A DNA stretch of 64,000 nt, taken from positions 300,014-364,013 of the forward strand of contig JAITLO010000008.1 of NCBI GenBank assembly GCA_031277855.1, read 5' to 3'. The notes under the pieces are model-generated. The model had not been told where the DNA came from and did not search any database. It saw only the letters and a list, made by a program, of their open reading frames with translations. This document shows, one piece after another, positions 49,069 to 57,430 of this stretch; positions within the stretch are counted from its first letter, which is position 1, and the number at the start of each line of letters is the position of its first letter. Source of the stretch: Acidovorax sp. (GTDB taxonomy: Bacteria > Pseudomonadota > Gammaproteobacteria > Burkholderiales > Burkholderiaceae_C). The translations under genes and the position numbers were made by a program.

Positions 49069-49243
49069 TTATGCATCAATAGCTCGCTGCTATCAATGTG
49101 GGATTAATTATGGGTTGCCTCTATAGGGTGTACAAGGCGAAACCGATTGAAAAAACCCAAGTCCACCATAGACGAAAACATGGTGCGCACAGATGACGCA
49201 GCGCATTCCCTGGGGCATGGCCACTGTCAGACAAAAGCCCGAA

Positions 49244-49786
49244 TCAGCCTGCCACCAGCTTGTGCACCAGATCGGCTGCGGTTGAGGCGCCGTACTTGCG
49301 CATCAGCCGGGCGCGGTAGATTTCCACCGTGCGGTGGCTGATGGCCAGGGCCTTGCCGATTTCCTTGGAGGTCAGCCCCTCCAGCAACCGGGCCGCGACC
49401 TCGCGTTCACGGCCTGTGAGCTCGGCCTTGACGGGGCGCTGGGCCGATAGATCCTCGAAACTCCAGATGCCCGAGGCATGGGGGTTGTCGCGGTCCAGCG
49501 CGCGGCCGCTGACATGGCACCAGAAGGTCTCGCCATTGGCCCGCTTCATGATGCGATTGTCTGAGTAGTGGCCCTTGGCGTTGAGAATAGGGGCCATGCG
49601 CGCGCCCAGGCGCTCGTATTCGTCTGCACTGGGATAGAGGATCTGGAAGGACTGGCCCACCATCAATTCGCGCGAGATGGCGAACATCTCGCAGACCTGG
49701 TGGTTGCAATCCACCATGGTGCGGTTGCGCGAGATCACCAGGCCCACGGGGGCCATCTCGAACGCCAGCTTGTAATCCATCTCCAT
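49244..49786 (-). CDS. PAS-LuxR transcriptional regulator
   Basis: 180-residue regulator with an N-terminal PAS sensor domain (about 5-110: APVGLVISRNRTMVDCNHQV ... FWCHVSGRALD) and a C-terminal LuxR/GerE helix-turn-helix (about 122-178: LTGREREVAARLLEGLTSKE, then SHRTVEIYRARLMRKYGA). It lacks a phospho-acceptor domain, so the signal is probably a small molecule or redox state sensed by PAS. It is divergent from the CoA-transferase operon across 74 bp that contain two palindromes, its likely binding sites. PAS-LuxR proteins commonly control neighbouring CoA-transferase genes in betaproteobacteria. Confidence 0.88.
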   Translation of the reverse strand: MEMDYKLAFEMAPVGLVISRNRTMVDCNHQVCEMFAISRELMVGQSFQILYPSADEYERLGARMAPILNAKGHYSDNRIMKRANGETFWCHVSGRALDRDNPHASGIWSFEDLSAQRPVKAELTGREREVAARLLEGLTSKEIGKALAISHRTVEIYRARLMRKYGASTAADLVHKLVAG

Positions 49787-49814
49787 GGTGCAACTCTTTA
49801 CGAAAAACTACCTA

Positions 49815-49843
49815 ACTACATACGTAGTATCGTAATGCATTAC
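49815..49843. promoter_or_regulatory. Paired palindromes in the divergent CoA-transferase promoter
   Basis: ACTAC-ATAC-GTAGT (49815-49828) and the perfect 12-bp GTAATGCATTAC (49832-49843) lie side by side between the LuxR-type gene and scoA. A further ACTAC half-site precedes at 49808-49812. They are probable binding sites for the PAS-LuxR regulator controlling both directions. Confidence 0.6.
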
Positions 49844-49860
49844 ACAACTAGGAGACTTGC

Positions 49861-50559
49861 ATGAAAAAGCTCTACCCTTCCGCCGCCTCTGCGCTGCAGG
49901 GCGTGGTGGCTGATGGACAGCTGCTGGCTGTCGGTGGCTTTGGCCTTTGCGGCATTCCCGAAGCCCTGATCGACGCGCTGCGCGACAGCGGCGTCAAAGG
50001 CCTGACCATCGCCTCGAACAACGCCGGCGTGGACGGCTTTGGCCTGGGCAAACTGCTGGAAACACGCCAGATCAAGAAAATGATCGCCAGCTATGTGGGC
50101 GAGAACAAGGAGTTCGAGCGCCAGTATCTGGCGGGCGAGCTGGAGCTGGAATTCACGCCCCAGGGCACGCTGGCCGAGAAGATGCGCGCCGGCGGCGCCG
50201 GCATTCCCGCCTTCTTCACCAAGACCGGTGTCGGCACGCAAGTGGCCGAGGGCAAGGAGCTGCGCGAGTTTGACGGCGAGACCTATGTGATGGAGCGCTC
50301 CATCGTGGCCGACGTGGCCCTGGTCAAGGCCTGGCGCGCCGACAAGAGCGGCAATCTGCAGTTCCGCCTCACGGCCCGCAACTTCAACCCCGCAGCCGCC
50401 ACCTGCGGCAAGGTCTGCATCGTGGAAGTGGAAGAGCTGGTCGAAGTCGGCGAGATCGCTCCTGACGATATCCACCTGCCCGGCATTTATGTGCACCGCA
50501 TCGTGCACAACGCCACGCCCGAAAAGCGCATCGAAAAACGCACGGTGCGCGAGGCCTGA
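49861..50559 (+). CDS. 3-oxoacid CoA-transferase subunit A
   Basis: Alpha subunit of a succinyl-CoA:3-ketoacid (or 3-oxoadipate) CoA-transferase, 232 residues. The glycine-rich opening GGFGLCGIPEALIDAL, the segment SNNAGVDGFGLGKLL and AGGAGIPAFFTKTGVGT are typical of subunit A. The ATG follows AGGAGA closely. Subunit B is two genes downstream, separated by a DUF3806 gene. Without neighbouring pathway genes the keto acid (acetoacetate or 3-oxoadipate) cannot be decided; acetoacetate is more likely because no protocatechuate genes are near. Confidence 0.92.
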   Translation: MKKLYPSAASALQGVVADGQLLAVGGFGLCGIPEALIDALRDSGVKGLTIASNNAGVDGFGLGKLLETRQIKKMIASYVGENKEFERQYLAGELELEFTPQGTLAEKMRAGGAGIPAFFTKTGVGTQVAEGKELREFDGETYVMERSIVADVALVKAWRADKSGNLQFRLTARNFNPAAATCGKVCIVEVEELVEVGEIAPDDIHLPGIYVHRIVHNATPEKRIEKRTVREA

Positions 50560-50562
50560 TCC

Positions 50563-51045
50563 ATGGCGACTTCGTCCACTTCTGCCGGCCAGGAAAGCGC
50601 CGAGCCTGCCACGGCAGCACGTTTTCGCCCGCTCAATGCCCAAGAGGCAGAGCAACTGGGCCGTGAGCGCCTGCTGGTATGCCAGGTGGCTGCGCGCGAG
50701 CTGGGCCTGAATGACTGGAGCATGGACCGCAGCGGTCTGGCCCAGCTGCAGGCACTGATAGACCGCGGCCTGGTGCATGCAGAAAACCTGCTGCTGGCCC
50801 GAGGCCTGGGTGTGGTGCTGGGCGATGCAATCACCTGCGAAATGGACGACATGGACTGGCATATGGTGACCGACGACTGGGGCACAGACCCTGTCGTGCG
50901 CTATGCCAACACCACCATCCAGGTGGGGGCACGCGACATGGTCATCAAAAGGCTGGAAGACGGCCGTGAGGTCGACCTGGTGCATCTGCTCGATGGTGTG
51001 CTCGAACACCTGCAGCCCATGATCGACTCCGGCGACTATCAATAA
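50563..51045 (+). CDS. DUF3806-like protein encoded between the CoA-transferase subunits
   Basis: 160 residues, soluble. The C-terminal half has the pattern I associate with DUF3806: LARGLGVVLGDAITCEMDD, WHMVTDDWGTDPVVRYANTT, then VIKRLEDGREVDLVHLLDGV. The N-terminal half is helical and acidic. It starts three bases after the scoA stop and ends 30 bp before scoB, in the same direction, so it must be co-transcribed with both subunits. Function unknown. The position suggests a role in assembly or control of the transferase, which is inference only. Confidence 0.72.
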   Translation: MATSSTSAGQESAEPATAARFRPLNAQEAEQLGRERLLVCQVAARELGLNDWSMDRSGLAQLQALIDRGLVHAENLLLARGLGVVLGDAITCEMDDMDWHMVTDDWGTDPVVRYANTTIQVGARDMVIKRLEDGREVDLVHLLDGVLEHLQPMIDSGDYQ

Positions 51046-51075
51046 CGTCAATCACGATTTATTCAGGAGGCACTT

Positions 51076-51714
51076 ATGCCTTGGACCCAAGACCAGATGG
51101 CCGCACGTGCGGCCCAAGAACTCGAAGACGGCTTCTACGTGAACCTGGGCATCGGCATTCCCACGCTGGTGGCCAACCACACGGGCGACAAGGAAGTGTG
51201 GCTGCAGTCCGAAAACGGCATGCTGGGCATTGGCCCGTTTCCCACTGAAGACCAGGTCGATGCCGACCTGATCAACGCGGGCAAGCAGACCGTGACCACG
51301 ATTGCCGGCTCGGCCATTTTTGGCTCGGACCAATCGTTTGCCATGATCCGTGGCGGCAAGATCAATCTGTCCATTCTGGGCGCCATGCAGGTCAGCGAAA
51401 AAGGTGACCTGGCCAACTGGATGATCCCGGGCAAGATGGTCAAGGGCATGGGCGGCGCCATGGACCTGGTGGCCGGCGTCAAGCGCGTGATCGTGCTGAT
51501 GGAGCATGTGGCGCGCAAAAAAGACGGCACCACCGACCTCAAGATCCTGGCGAATTGCTCGCTGCCATTGACTGGCGTGGGCGTGGTGGACCGCATCATC
51601 ACCGACCTGGGCGTGATGGATGTGACCCCCGAAGGTCTGAAGCTGGTGGAGCTGGCGCCCGGTGTGAGCTTTGACGAGATCCAGTCCAAGACGGGTGTGA
51701 AGCTGCTTGCCTGA
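51076..51714 (+). CDS. 3-oxoacid CoA-transferase subunit B
   Basis: Beta subunit carrying the catalytic glutamate, 212 residues. The SENG motif is at residues 45-48 ([12 protein letters not shown]), so E46 is the residue that forms the enzyme-CoA thioester. The start [14 protein letters not shown] and later [19 protein letters not shown] are typical. The ATG has AGGAGG upstream, the strongest ribosome site of the operon. A hairpin follows the stop. Confidence 0.94.
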   Translation: MPWTQDQMAARAAQELEDGFYVNLGIGIPTLVANHTGDKEVWLQSENGMLGIGPFPTEDQVDADLINAGKQTVTTIAGSAIFGSDQSFAMIRGGKINLSILGAMQVSEKGDLANWMIPGKMVKGMGGAMDLVAGVKRVIVLMEHVARKKDGTTDLKILANCSLPLTGVGVVDRIITDLGVMDVTPEGLKLVELAPGVSFDEIQSKTGVKLLA

Positions 51715-51743
51715 TGCAGTGCACGGCACACCATTGAGTCAGC

Positions 51744-51770
51744 AGAGGGGCACCACGGGTGCCCCTCTTG
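51744..51770 (+). terminator. Probable terminator of the CoA-transferase operon
   Basis: 11-bp perfect stem AGAGGGGCACC (51744-51754) with GGTGCCCCTCT (51758-51768), loop ACG, followed by TG and only scattered T residues. It starts 29 bp after the stop; the weak T-run lowers confidence. Confidence 0.65.
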
Positions 51771-51846
51771 TCGTGAAGCTGGGGTCTGTTGGCTGCAGGC
51801 TTGCGCAGCTTTCGTATGATCAGGGAAGTTCACATCATCAGCCTGC

Positions 51847-53253
51847 ATGAGCGTCCCTTCGAACCTGTTGCAGACTGCGGAGGCCGATAGCCTTCTCGGT
51901 CAGTCTCACTATCTGCGTGCCATTGCCTCGATGGCAAAGGATGAATCGCTGGTCCTGCGCGATGCCATCTACACGGCCAATGGCGTGCGGCTGGCGGACA
52001 AAGGCATGTTGCTGGACAGTGCCTTCTACGACAGCCTAGTCAACGAGCGCTTGCGCCATCCGATCGACGAGCTGGTGGATGTGCGCAGACTGGTGGATGT
52101 CCCCACGCTGGAAGCCGAGTGCATGACGCTGTGCGAGTCCGCCGTGCTGCCGCGCATGCTGATGCTGGCACTGGGGGAGACCGAGCAGTGGCGGCTACTG
52201 GCGCCGCTGGTGGATATGGTCTGGCCCCAGCAGGCCAGCTTCAAACTCACGGTGATGCGCAGCCAGCGCCAGGTTTTGTATGAGCACAGCCTGAGCATGC
52301 TGCTGGTGTCTGTCTACCTGGGCGTGCGCCAGGGGCTGAGTGACGAGCAACTGGCGCAACTGGCGGCTGCGGCTCTGCTGCACGATGTGGGCATGCTGTT
52401 CATGGAGCCCAGCTGGACCGATCCGCAGCACAAGCTGACAGCAGACGAGCGCCGCCAGCTGTCGGTGCACTCCATCACGGCCATGCTGGTGATACGTTCC
52501 ACGGCGGCCTATCCGGCCGAAGTGGAAATGGCCGTGCTGGAACACCACGAGCGCATGGATGGCAGCGGCTACCCGCGCAATGTGGGGGGCGAGCATATTT
52601 CGCCGCTGGGCCAGATTCTGCTGGTGGCCGAGGTGGTGTCCGCTTTCTTTGACAAATACGCGCAAGACAGGCCGGCCATGCGCCTGTCGCTGATGCTGCG
52701 GCTCAACCGCCAGCGCTTTCCCGCAGACCTGGTCGGCCATGTGCACCAGCTGCTGCGCCTGGCACCAGAGATGGGGACTGCCGATCTGCAGCCCGTGGCC
52801 GCTGATGTGCGCCACAGCCTGGTGCGGCTGTCCATGCTGCTGGACCACTGGCAGCGCGTGCGCAGCCGGCTGCCGGCGAAATGGCAGTTGCTGCCCAGTG
52901 GGCGCGCAGGCCTGTATATGGACACCCGCATGGCCACGCTGGAGGCCGAGCTGGCCGAGGCCGGGGCCTTGCCCAAGCAGCAAATCGCCATGATGCACTG
53001 GATGCAGCATTCGCCCGAGGCGTTGACGGAGCAAAGCTTCATCAACCGCGAAGCGCTGTGGCAGCTGGAAACCTGTGTGCACACCTGCCTGCGTCGCTGG
53101 CCCCAGATCATGCAGCGCAAGGACGCTGTGGCCCAGGCCGTGGCCGATTGGGTAGAGCAGGCGCAGGCGGTACTCGCGGGCAAGCGGCTGCAAAACGGCA
53201 AAGCCGCTGCGCAGGCGGGCAATGCCGGCGCAAAGGGCGGCAAAAAGCGCTGA
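51847..53253 (+). CDS. HD-GYP domain protein with altered metal site
   Basis: 468-residue cytoplasmic protein of the HD-GYP family (c-di-GMP or cGAMP phosphodiesterases). An N-terminal region of about 130 residues has no recognised domain. The HD-GYP core includes H147, HD at 179-180 (LLHDVGM), H208, the signature HHERMDGSGYP (233-243) and the region ILLVAEVVSAFFDKY (257-271). In canonical enzymes the last reads VAD..DA; here the metal-binding Asp is Glu262 and the second Asp is Ser. HDIGK is HDVGM. The C-terminal 130 residues are helical, ending in an Ala/Gly/Lys-rich tail. Activity is uncertain. Confidence 0.87.
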   Translation: MSVPSNLLQTAEADSLLGQSHYLRAIASMAKDESLVLRDAIYTANGVRLADKGMLLDSAFYDSLVNERLRHPIDELVDVRRLVDVPTLEAECMTLCESAVLPRMLMLALGETEQWRLLAPLVDMVWPQQASFKLTVMRSQRQVLYEHSLSMLLVSVYLGVRQGLSDEQLAQLAAAALLHDVGMLFMEPSWTDPQHKLTADERRQLSVHSITAMLVIRSTAAYPAEVEMAVLEHHERMDGSGYPRNVGGEHISPLGQILLVAEVVSAFFDKYAQDRPAMRLSLMLRLNRQRFPADLVGHVHQLLRLAPEMGTADLQPVAADVRHSLVRLSMLLDHWQRVRSRLPAKWQLLPSGRAGLYMDTRMATLEAELAEAGALPKQQIAMMHWMQHSPEALTEQSFINREALWQLETCVHTCLRRWPQIMQRKDAVAQAVADWVEQAQAVLAGKRLQNGKAAAQAGNAGAKGGKKR

Positions 53254-53568
53254 ACCACATTCGGTGCGCGTGGTCGGATTGCATGGAATGCATTGTTATT
53301 TCATCGATTTGCAAAAAATAAAAGCAGTGCGATGACGGAATGACGATCAAAAGTCGACAAATCGTATAAATTGTTTGCAATGCGAACACGCTTGCGTCCT
53401 ACACTGAACGCAATGCGCTGCCGCAGCGGCGCTTTCTCCCCCCTCCAGTGTCCTGAGGTTGAAATTTCTGAACCTCCGCTGTCCAGCCTTGTTTGGCTGC
53501 GATCGCGGGTGATGAAGCTTCAATTCGGGACACTTGCTTGTGCAGCCTGGCTGCAACTTTGGATTCCC
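53254..53568. other. Intergenic region before the amino-acid ABC operon
   Basis: 315 bp without a convincing gene. A frame in phase with the binding-protein gene is open from 53371 but has no protein-like character before the signal peptide. The first 110 bp are AT-rich; TCGTATAAATTG around 53363-53373 could be a -10 region, but the -35 is unclear. It should contain the operon promoter. Confidence 0.45.
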
Positions 53569-54414
53569 ATGCCTGTTTTTTCTACGGTTCCCCGTCACTT
53601 TTTCTCTTCGCTGGCCGTGGCCGGCAGCTTGTTGCTGGCCCAGTCGGCCATGGCGCAGGACGAGAGTTCGCTGCAGCGCATAGAGCGCACCAAGGTGCTG
53701 CGCATCGGCGTGATCTCGGGCGCCACGCCGTATTTCCACAAGGACTTGGTGAAGAACGAATGGCAGGGCTTTGGCCCCGACTTCGCCCAAAGCCTGGCGA
53801 CCAAGCTGGGCGCCAAGGTGGAGCGTGTGGAAACCACCTGGGGCAATGCGGTGATGGACCTGCAGGCCAACAAGATCGATGTGATGTTTGGCATGGGCCC
53901 CACGCCCCAGCGCCGCGAGATGATTGATTTCTCGGACATGCTGTTCAACAACACGCTGACCGTGGTGTGCAAAAAAGGCTATCCGGAAGTCAAGACCTGG
54001 GAGCAGCTGAACGACCCCAGCGTGAAGATCGTGGTGGACGTGGGCTCCAACCAGGACCAGTTCGCCACCAAGACCCTGCCCAAGGCCAGTATTGCGCGCC
54101 TGGACAGCTCGGGCGCCGCCTCCATGGCCGTGCAGACCGGCCGCGCCGATTGCCAGGTGCTGATGGTGTTGCTGGCCCAGCCGCTGCTGGCCAAGCGCCC
54201 CGACATGGGAAAGATGTTTGTGCCCGAACCCGTGACCACGTCCACCGTGCATGTGGGCCTGCGCAAGAGTGCCAACAAGGACCTGGAAAACAAGGTCAAC
54301 GAGTGGATCAAGCAGGAGCGCGCTGCGGGCGAGGTGCAAAAGGTCATCGTGCACAACATGGAAAAACTGGCCGGCGTGAAGCCCGAGAGCTTTCCCAAGC
54401 AAGTGAAGTTCTAA
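53569..54414 (+). CDS. Polar amino-acid ABC transporter, periplasmic binding protein
   Basis: Solute-binding protein family 3, 281 residues from the ATG at 53569. The signal peptide is FFSSLAVAGSLLLAQSAMAQ, cleaved before DESS. The family core includes VLRIGVISGATPYFHKD, GFGPDFAQSLATKLG and the segment ANKIDVMFGMGPTPQRREM. An in-frame ATG at 53512 would add a second hydrophobic stretch and is less likely. The typical Arg in PQRREM contacts the amino-acid carboxylate. The permease and ATPase follow. Ligand not determined. Confidence 0.9.
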   Translation: MPVFSTVPRHFFSSLAVAGSLLLAQSAMAQDESSLQRIERTKVLRIGVISGATPYFHKDLVKNEWQGFGPDFAQSLATKLGAKVERVETTWGNAVMDLQANKIDVMFGMGPTPQRREMIDFSDMLFNNTLTVVCKKGYPEVKTWEQLNDPSVKIVVDVGSNQDQFATKTLPKASIARLDSSGAASMAVQTGRADCQVLMVLLAQPLLAKRPDMGKMFVPEPVTTSTVHVGLRKSANKDLENKVNEWIKQERAAGEVQKVIVHNMEKLAGVKPESFPKQVKF

Positions 54415-54440
54415 GCAGGCAGTAACGCAGGGGTTCTGCC

Positions 54441-55103
54441 ATGTATGAATGGGATTTTGCTTCGCTGTGGCAGTACCGCAGCCTGTTGATTGCGGGCATT
54501 GGCTATACGCTGCTGTTCACCGTGATCTGCGTAGCCCTGGGCCTGGCCATCGGCGTGGTGACGGGCCTGGGCCGTCTCTCGCGCCATCGGTGGATCAGCG
54601 CGCCGCTACGGGCCTATGTGGAGGTCTTTCGCTGCACGCCGGTGCTGGTGCAACTGGTGTGGTTTTACTACGCGCTGCCGGTGCTCACCGGCATAGAGAT
54701 GTCGGCCACCATGGCGGCGGCGCTGTGCCTGTCGCTGTATGGCGGTGCTTTCTATGCCGAAATCATTCGTGGCGGCGTGATCGCCACCGATGCCGGTCAG
54801 ACCGAGGCGGGTCAGGCCCTGGGCATGACGCGCGGCCAGGTCATGCGCCGCGTGGTGCTGCCCCAGGCCTTCAAGCGCATGGTGCCGCCGCTGGTGAGTC
54901 AGTCCATCATGCAGCTCAAGAACACCTCGCTGCTGTCTGTCTTGGCGGTGCCCGATCTGCTCTACCAGGGCCAGGTCATCGCCCATGACACCTACCGCCC
55001 ACTGGAGGTCTATACCTTGATTGCCGTGGCGTATTTCCTGATCTTGCTGCCGGCCACACTGTGGGCCAAGCGTCTGGAACAACAGCATTCCAAGGAGGCT
55101 TGA
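54441..55103 (+). CDS. Polar amino-acid ABC transporter, permease
   Basis: Inner-membrane permease of the HisM/GlnP family, 220 residues with about five TM segments. The EAA loop is EAGQALGMTRGQVMRRVVLPQ, the site that docks to the ATPase. The start is YEWDFASLWQYRSLLIAGIG. Only one permease gene is present, so a homodimer is expected. It lies 26 bp after the binding-protein gene and 3 bp before the ATPase gene. Confidence 0.94.
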   Translation: MYEWDFASLWQYRSLLIAGIGYTLLFTVICVALGLAIGVVTGLGRLSRHRWISAPLRAYVEVFRCTPVLVQLVWFYYALPVLTGIEMSATMAAALCLSLYGGAFYAEIIRGGVIATDAGQTEAGQALGMTRGQVMRRVVLPQAFKRMVPPLVSQSIMQLKNTSLLSVLAVPDLLYQGQVIAHDTYRPLEVYTLIAVAYFLILLPATLWAKRLEQQHSKEA

Positions 55104-55106
55104 GCC

Positions 55107-55916
55107 ATGTCCACACCCGAAATCGCCATCAGCATCCGTGGTCTGCGCAAGTCTTTCGGCAGCCTGGAGGTGCTCAAGAATATTTCGCTGGAAGTGCAGC
55201 GCGGCAGCGTGGTGGCATTGATAGGGCCTTCGGGCTCGGGCAAGTCCACGCTGATGCGCTGCATCAATCTGCTCACCGTGCCCGATGGCGGCGAGATCCG
55301 CGTGGGCGAGCAAGCGCTGCAGTTCAACGGACGGGCTGACTGCCTGCCCGGCGACAAGGTGCTGGCGGGCTTCAGGGCACGCACCGGCATGGTGTTTCAG
55401 CACTTCAATCTGTTCCCGCACATGACGGTGTTGGGCAACGTCATGGAAGGCCCGGTCACGGTGCTGAAAAAGTCCAAGACCGAAGCCGAGGCCACGGCCC
55501 GTGCGCTGCTGGCCAAGGTGGGCCTGGCCGAGCGCGCCGACATGCTGCCGGACAAGCTCTCCGGTGGCCAGAAACAGCGTGTGGCCATTGCCCGTGCCCT
55601 GGCCATGGAGCCCAGCGTGATGCTGTTTGACGAAGCCACATCGGCCCTGGACCCCGAGTTGGTGGCCGAGGTGCTGGGCGTGATCCAGTCGCTGGCCAAA
55701 GAGGGCATGACCATGGTGCTGGTGACGCACGAGATCGCCTTTGCCCGCGAAGTGGCGGACCAGGTGGTGTTTATGCGCGACGGCGTGGTGGTGGAATCCG
55801 GCCCGCCCGCCCAGGTGATTGACCAGCCACAGCAGCAAGCCACGCGCGCCTTTCTGGGCCGCATGGTCGGCCACCATCATGTAGACAACTGCCCGTCCTG
55901 CGGCGCCACGCTTTAA
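55107..55916 (+). CDS. Polar amino-acid ABC transporter, ATP-binding protein
   Basis: Nucleotide-binding subunit, 269 residues. Walker A GPSGSGKST, Q-loop MVFQHFNLFPHM, signature LSGGQKQRVAIARAL, Walker B VMLFDEATSALDPEL and the switch His in VTHEIAFA are all intact. The C-terminus is unusual: after the normal end (FLGRMVG) it continues HHHVDNCPSCGATL, a short His- and Cys-bearing tail that could bind metal. The protein is otherwise standard. Confidence 0.95.
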   Translation: MSTPEIAISIRGLRKSFGSLEVLKNISLEVQRGSVVALIGPSGSGKSTLMRCINLLTVPDGGEIRVGEQALQFNGRADCLPGDKVLAGFRARTGMVFQHFNLFPHMTVLGNVMEGPVTVLKKSKTEAEATARALLAKVGLAERADMLPDKLSGGQKQRVAIARALAMEPSVMLFDEATSALDPELVAEVLGVIQSLAKEGMTMVLVTHEIAFAREVADQVVFMRDGVVVESGPPAQVIDQPQQQATRAFLGRMVGHHHVDNCPSCGATL

Positions 55917-55920
55917 GACC

Positions 55921-56397
55921 ATGGACTACCGACTCGACGAAACCGACCGCCAGCTGCTGCGCCTGCTGCAGACCAATGCCCGCGCCTCCACCGCCCACCT
56001 GGCGCGGCAGATGGACCTGGCCCGCACCACCGTGGTGGCCCGCATCGCCCGGCTGGAGCAAGAAGGCATCATCGCCGGCTACGGCGTGCGCTTAGGGCCA
56101 CGCATGGAGCAGGCCTCGGTGCGCGCCTACTGCGGTATCCGCGTGCAGCCCAAGACCGCCACCTCGGTGATGCAGGCGCTCAACCGCCTGACCGAGGTGG
56201 AAGAGGTCTCCGCCGTCAGCGGCCAGTACGACTACATGGTGTTTCTGCGCTGCGAAAGCAATGAAAAGCTGGACGCGCTGCTGGACCGCATCGGCATGAT
56301 CGATGGCATACAGCAGACCTACACCTCGGTGGTGCTCAACCGCAAGATCGACCGGCGCACCACCTCGCCGTTGCAAGCCCCTGCGGGCATGGAGTGA
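55921..56397 (+). CDS. Lrp/AsnC-family transcriptional regulator
   Basis: 158-residue feast/famine regulator with an N-terminal helix-turn-helix (DETDRQLLRLLQTNARASTA, then LARTTVVARIARLEQEGI) and a C-terminal RAM ligand-binding domain (about 70-145; VEEVSAVSGQYDYMVFLRCE). The start is four bases after the ATPase stop, so it belongs to the same operon and probably controls it in response to the transported amino acid. Ligand not known. Confidence 0.93.
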   Translation: MDYRLDETDRQLLRLLQTNARASTAHLARQMDLARTTVVARIARLEQEGIIAGYGVRLGPRMEQASVRAYCGIRVQPKTATSVMQALNRLTEVEEVSAVSGQYDYMVFLRCESNEKLDALLDRIGMIDGIQQTYTSVVLNRKIDRRTTSPLQAPAGME

Positions 56398-56439
56398 AAA
56401 CAAGCTGCAAGGCAATGCACAAGCGCACCAGCCGCTATC

Positions 56440-56466
56440 AAAAAAGCACCGCAAGGTGCTTTTTTT
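56440..56466 (+). terminator. Rho-independent terminator of the amino-acid ABC operon
   Basis: AAAAAAGCACC, GNRA loop GCAA, GGTGC, then seven T residues. The A-run on the other side makes it potentially bidirectional. It lies 43 bp after the regulator's stop. Confidence 0.92.
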
Positions 56467-56513
56467 GTGCAAGATAACGGCCTGGTTCAGATCTGATCCA
56501 AGAAACCATTTCT

Positions 56514-56903
56514 ATGAATATGAGAATAAAAACATCCGTCGTCGCTGCATTGGGAATGGCAGCGTGCATGCAAACACCGCTGTCTTTTGCAGAGAATGTG
56601 AACGGGAAAAACATCTATCTGCAGCGCTGCGCCGTCTGCCATGGAGAAGATGTCAAAGGAACCGGGCCATTGGCGAAGAAAAGCAATCCGCCAACCCCTG
56701 ATTTGACGACGGCAGCTTTCAAGAAAAGACTGAATGATTACCCCGGCGTTATTGTGTCCTCGGTCATACTCAGACCCAACGGCGATTTGATACCCAAAAC
56801 CTTGCGAGAAAACGGCGTGAAAATACCGCCGTTTGCCTGGAAGGTGCAGGACTTTCGCGACTTGAATGCATACATGCTGGAATCGATTGCCAAAAGCCGA
56901 TGA
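56514..56903 (+). CDS. Small periplasmic c-type cytochrome without an obvious axial Met
   Basis: 129 residues with a signal peptide ending near LSFA. The haem-binding motif is C39-A-V-C42-H43 (RCAVCHGEDVKGTGPLA). In class I cytochromes a Met in an MP..F context provides the second axial ligand; here the matching place reads KIPPFAW with Ile104, and the only later Met is Met121 in the final helix. The haem may therefore be five-coordinate or use another ligand. The nucleotide composition is less GC-rich than the surroundings. It lies just before a DMP19-like gene in the same direction. Confidence 0.82.
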   Translation: MNMRIKTSVVAALGMAACMQTPLSFAENVNGKNIYLQRCAVCHGEDVKGTGPLAKKSNPPTPDLTTAAFKKRLNDYPGVIVSSVILRPNGDLIPKTLRENGVKIPPFAWKVQDFRDLNAYMLESIAKSR

Positions 56904-56937
56904 TGGCGGCCTGTAGGAAAAGACAAGGGGTAGGTAT

Positions 56938-57357
56938 ATGAGCATCGCGGAGTCTCCCACCTGGAAACTGCTCGAACAACGCTGGGATCAGGGCTTTGAT
57001 GCCCTGCTGTCCGAAGAAAAAGAAGCGATTGCACTGTGGTGGCTGGAAGCAGAGACCATGAATGGAACGCTCAATCAATTCTTTTGGAATGGCGCTGGTG
57101 ATTTGGCACTCATCGCCAAATCAGGACTGGAGCGTTTAGATATGCCAGTCACGCTGCGTGCCTTGCAAACTGCGCTGGATTATTTTGGAGCCTCTTACCC
57201 TGTTGACCGTGAACTTCGCATGGCGCGGCTGGAAGAAATTGAAGGCCTGCATGGCGCAGATGTGTTCACACCTGCTTCCAGGATTATTCAAGATCTGCCG
57301 GAAGATTTTGTCCAGGCTGCTGTCGACAGATTGGAAAGAATCTATGCACAGGCCTGA
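56938..57357 (+). CDS. DMP19/DUF4375-like protein
   Basis: 139 residues, acidic and helical, starting at the ATG at 56938 with AGGGG upstream. The segment ETMNGTLNQFFWNGAGDLAL is like the NGG..QYF.N pattern of DMP19/DUF4375 proteins, which have been described as DNA mimics in Neisseria and as immunity-type proteins elsewhere. The match is from memory of the pattern and not certain. It follows the cytochrome gene by 34 bp, so co-transcription is likely, but a functional link is unclear. Base composition is lower in GC than the flanking genes. Confidence 0.6.
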   Translation: MSIAESPTWKLLEQRWDQGFDALLSEEKEAIALWWLEAETMNGTLNQFFWNGAGDLALIAKSGLERLDMPVTLRALQTALDYFGASYPVDRELRMARLEEIEGLHGADVFTPASRIIQDLPEDFVQAAVDRLERIYAQA

Positions 57358-57430
57358 ATCCCGGGTATTGGTATTCTTCTCCCAGTCTATTGCCCTGCAG
57401 GCGTAGGGCAGGTGCAGGGCAGGTACCTAG

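Noticed and set aside
53341..53375. Promoter TCGACA...TATAAA before the ABC operon
   Set aside because: The two hexamers are only about five bases apart, far from the 16-18 needed.
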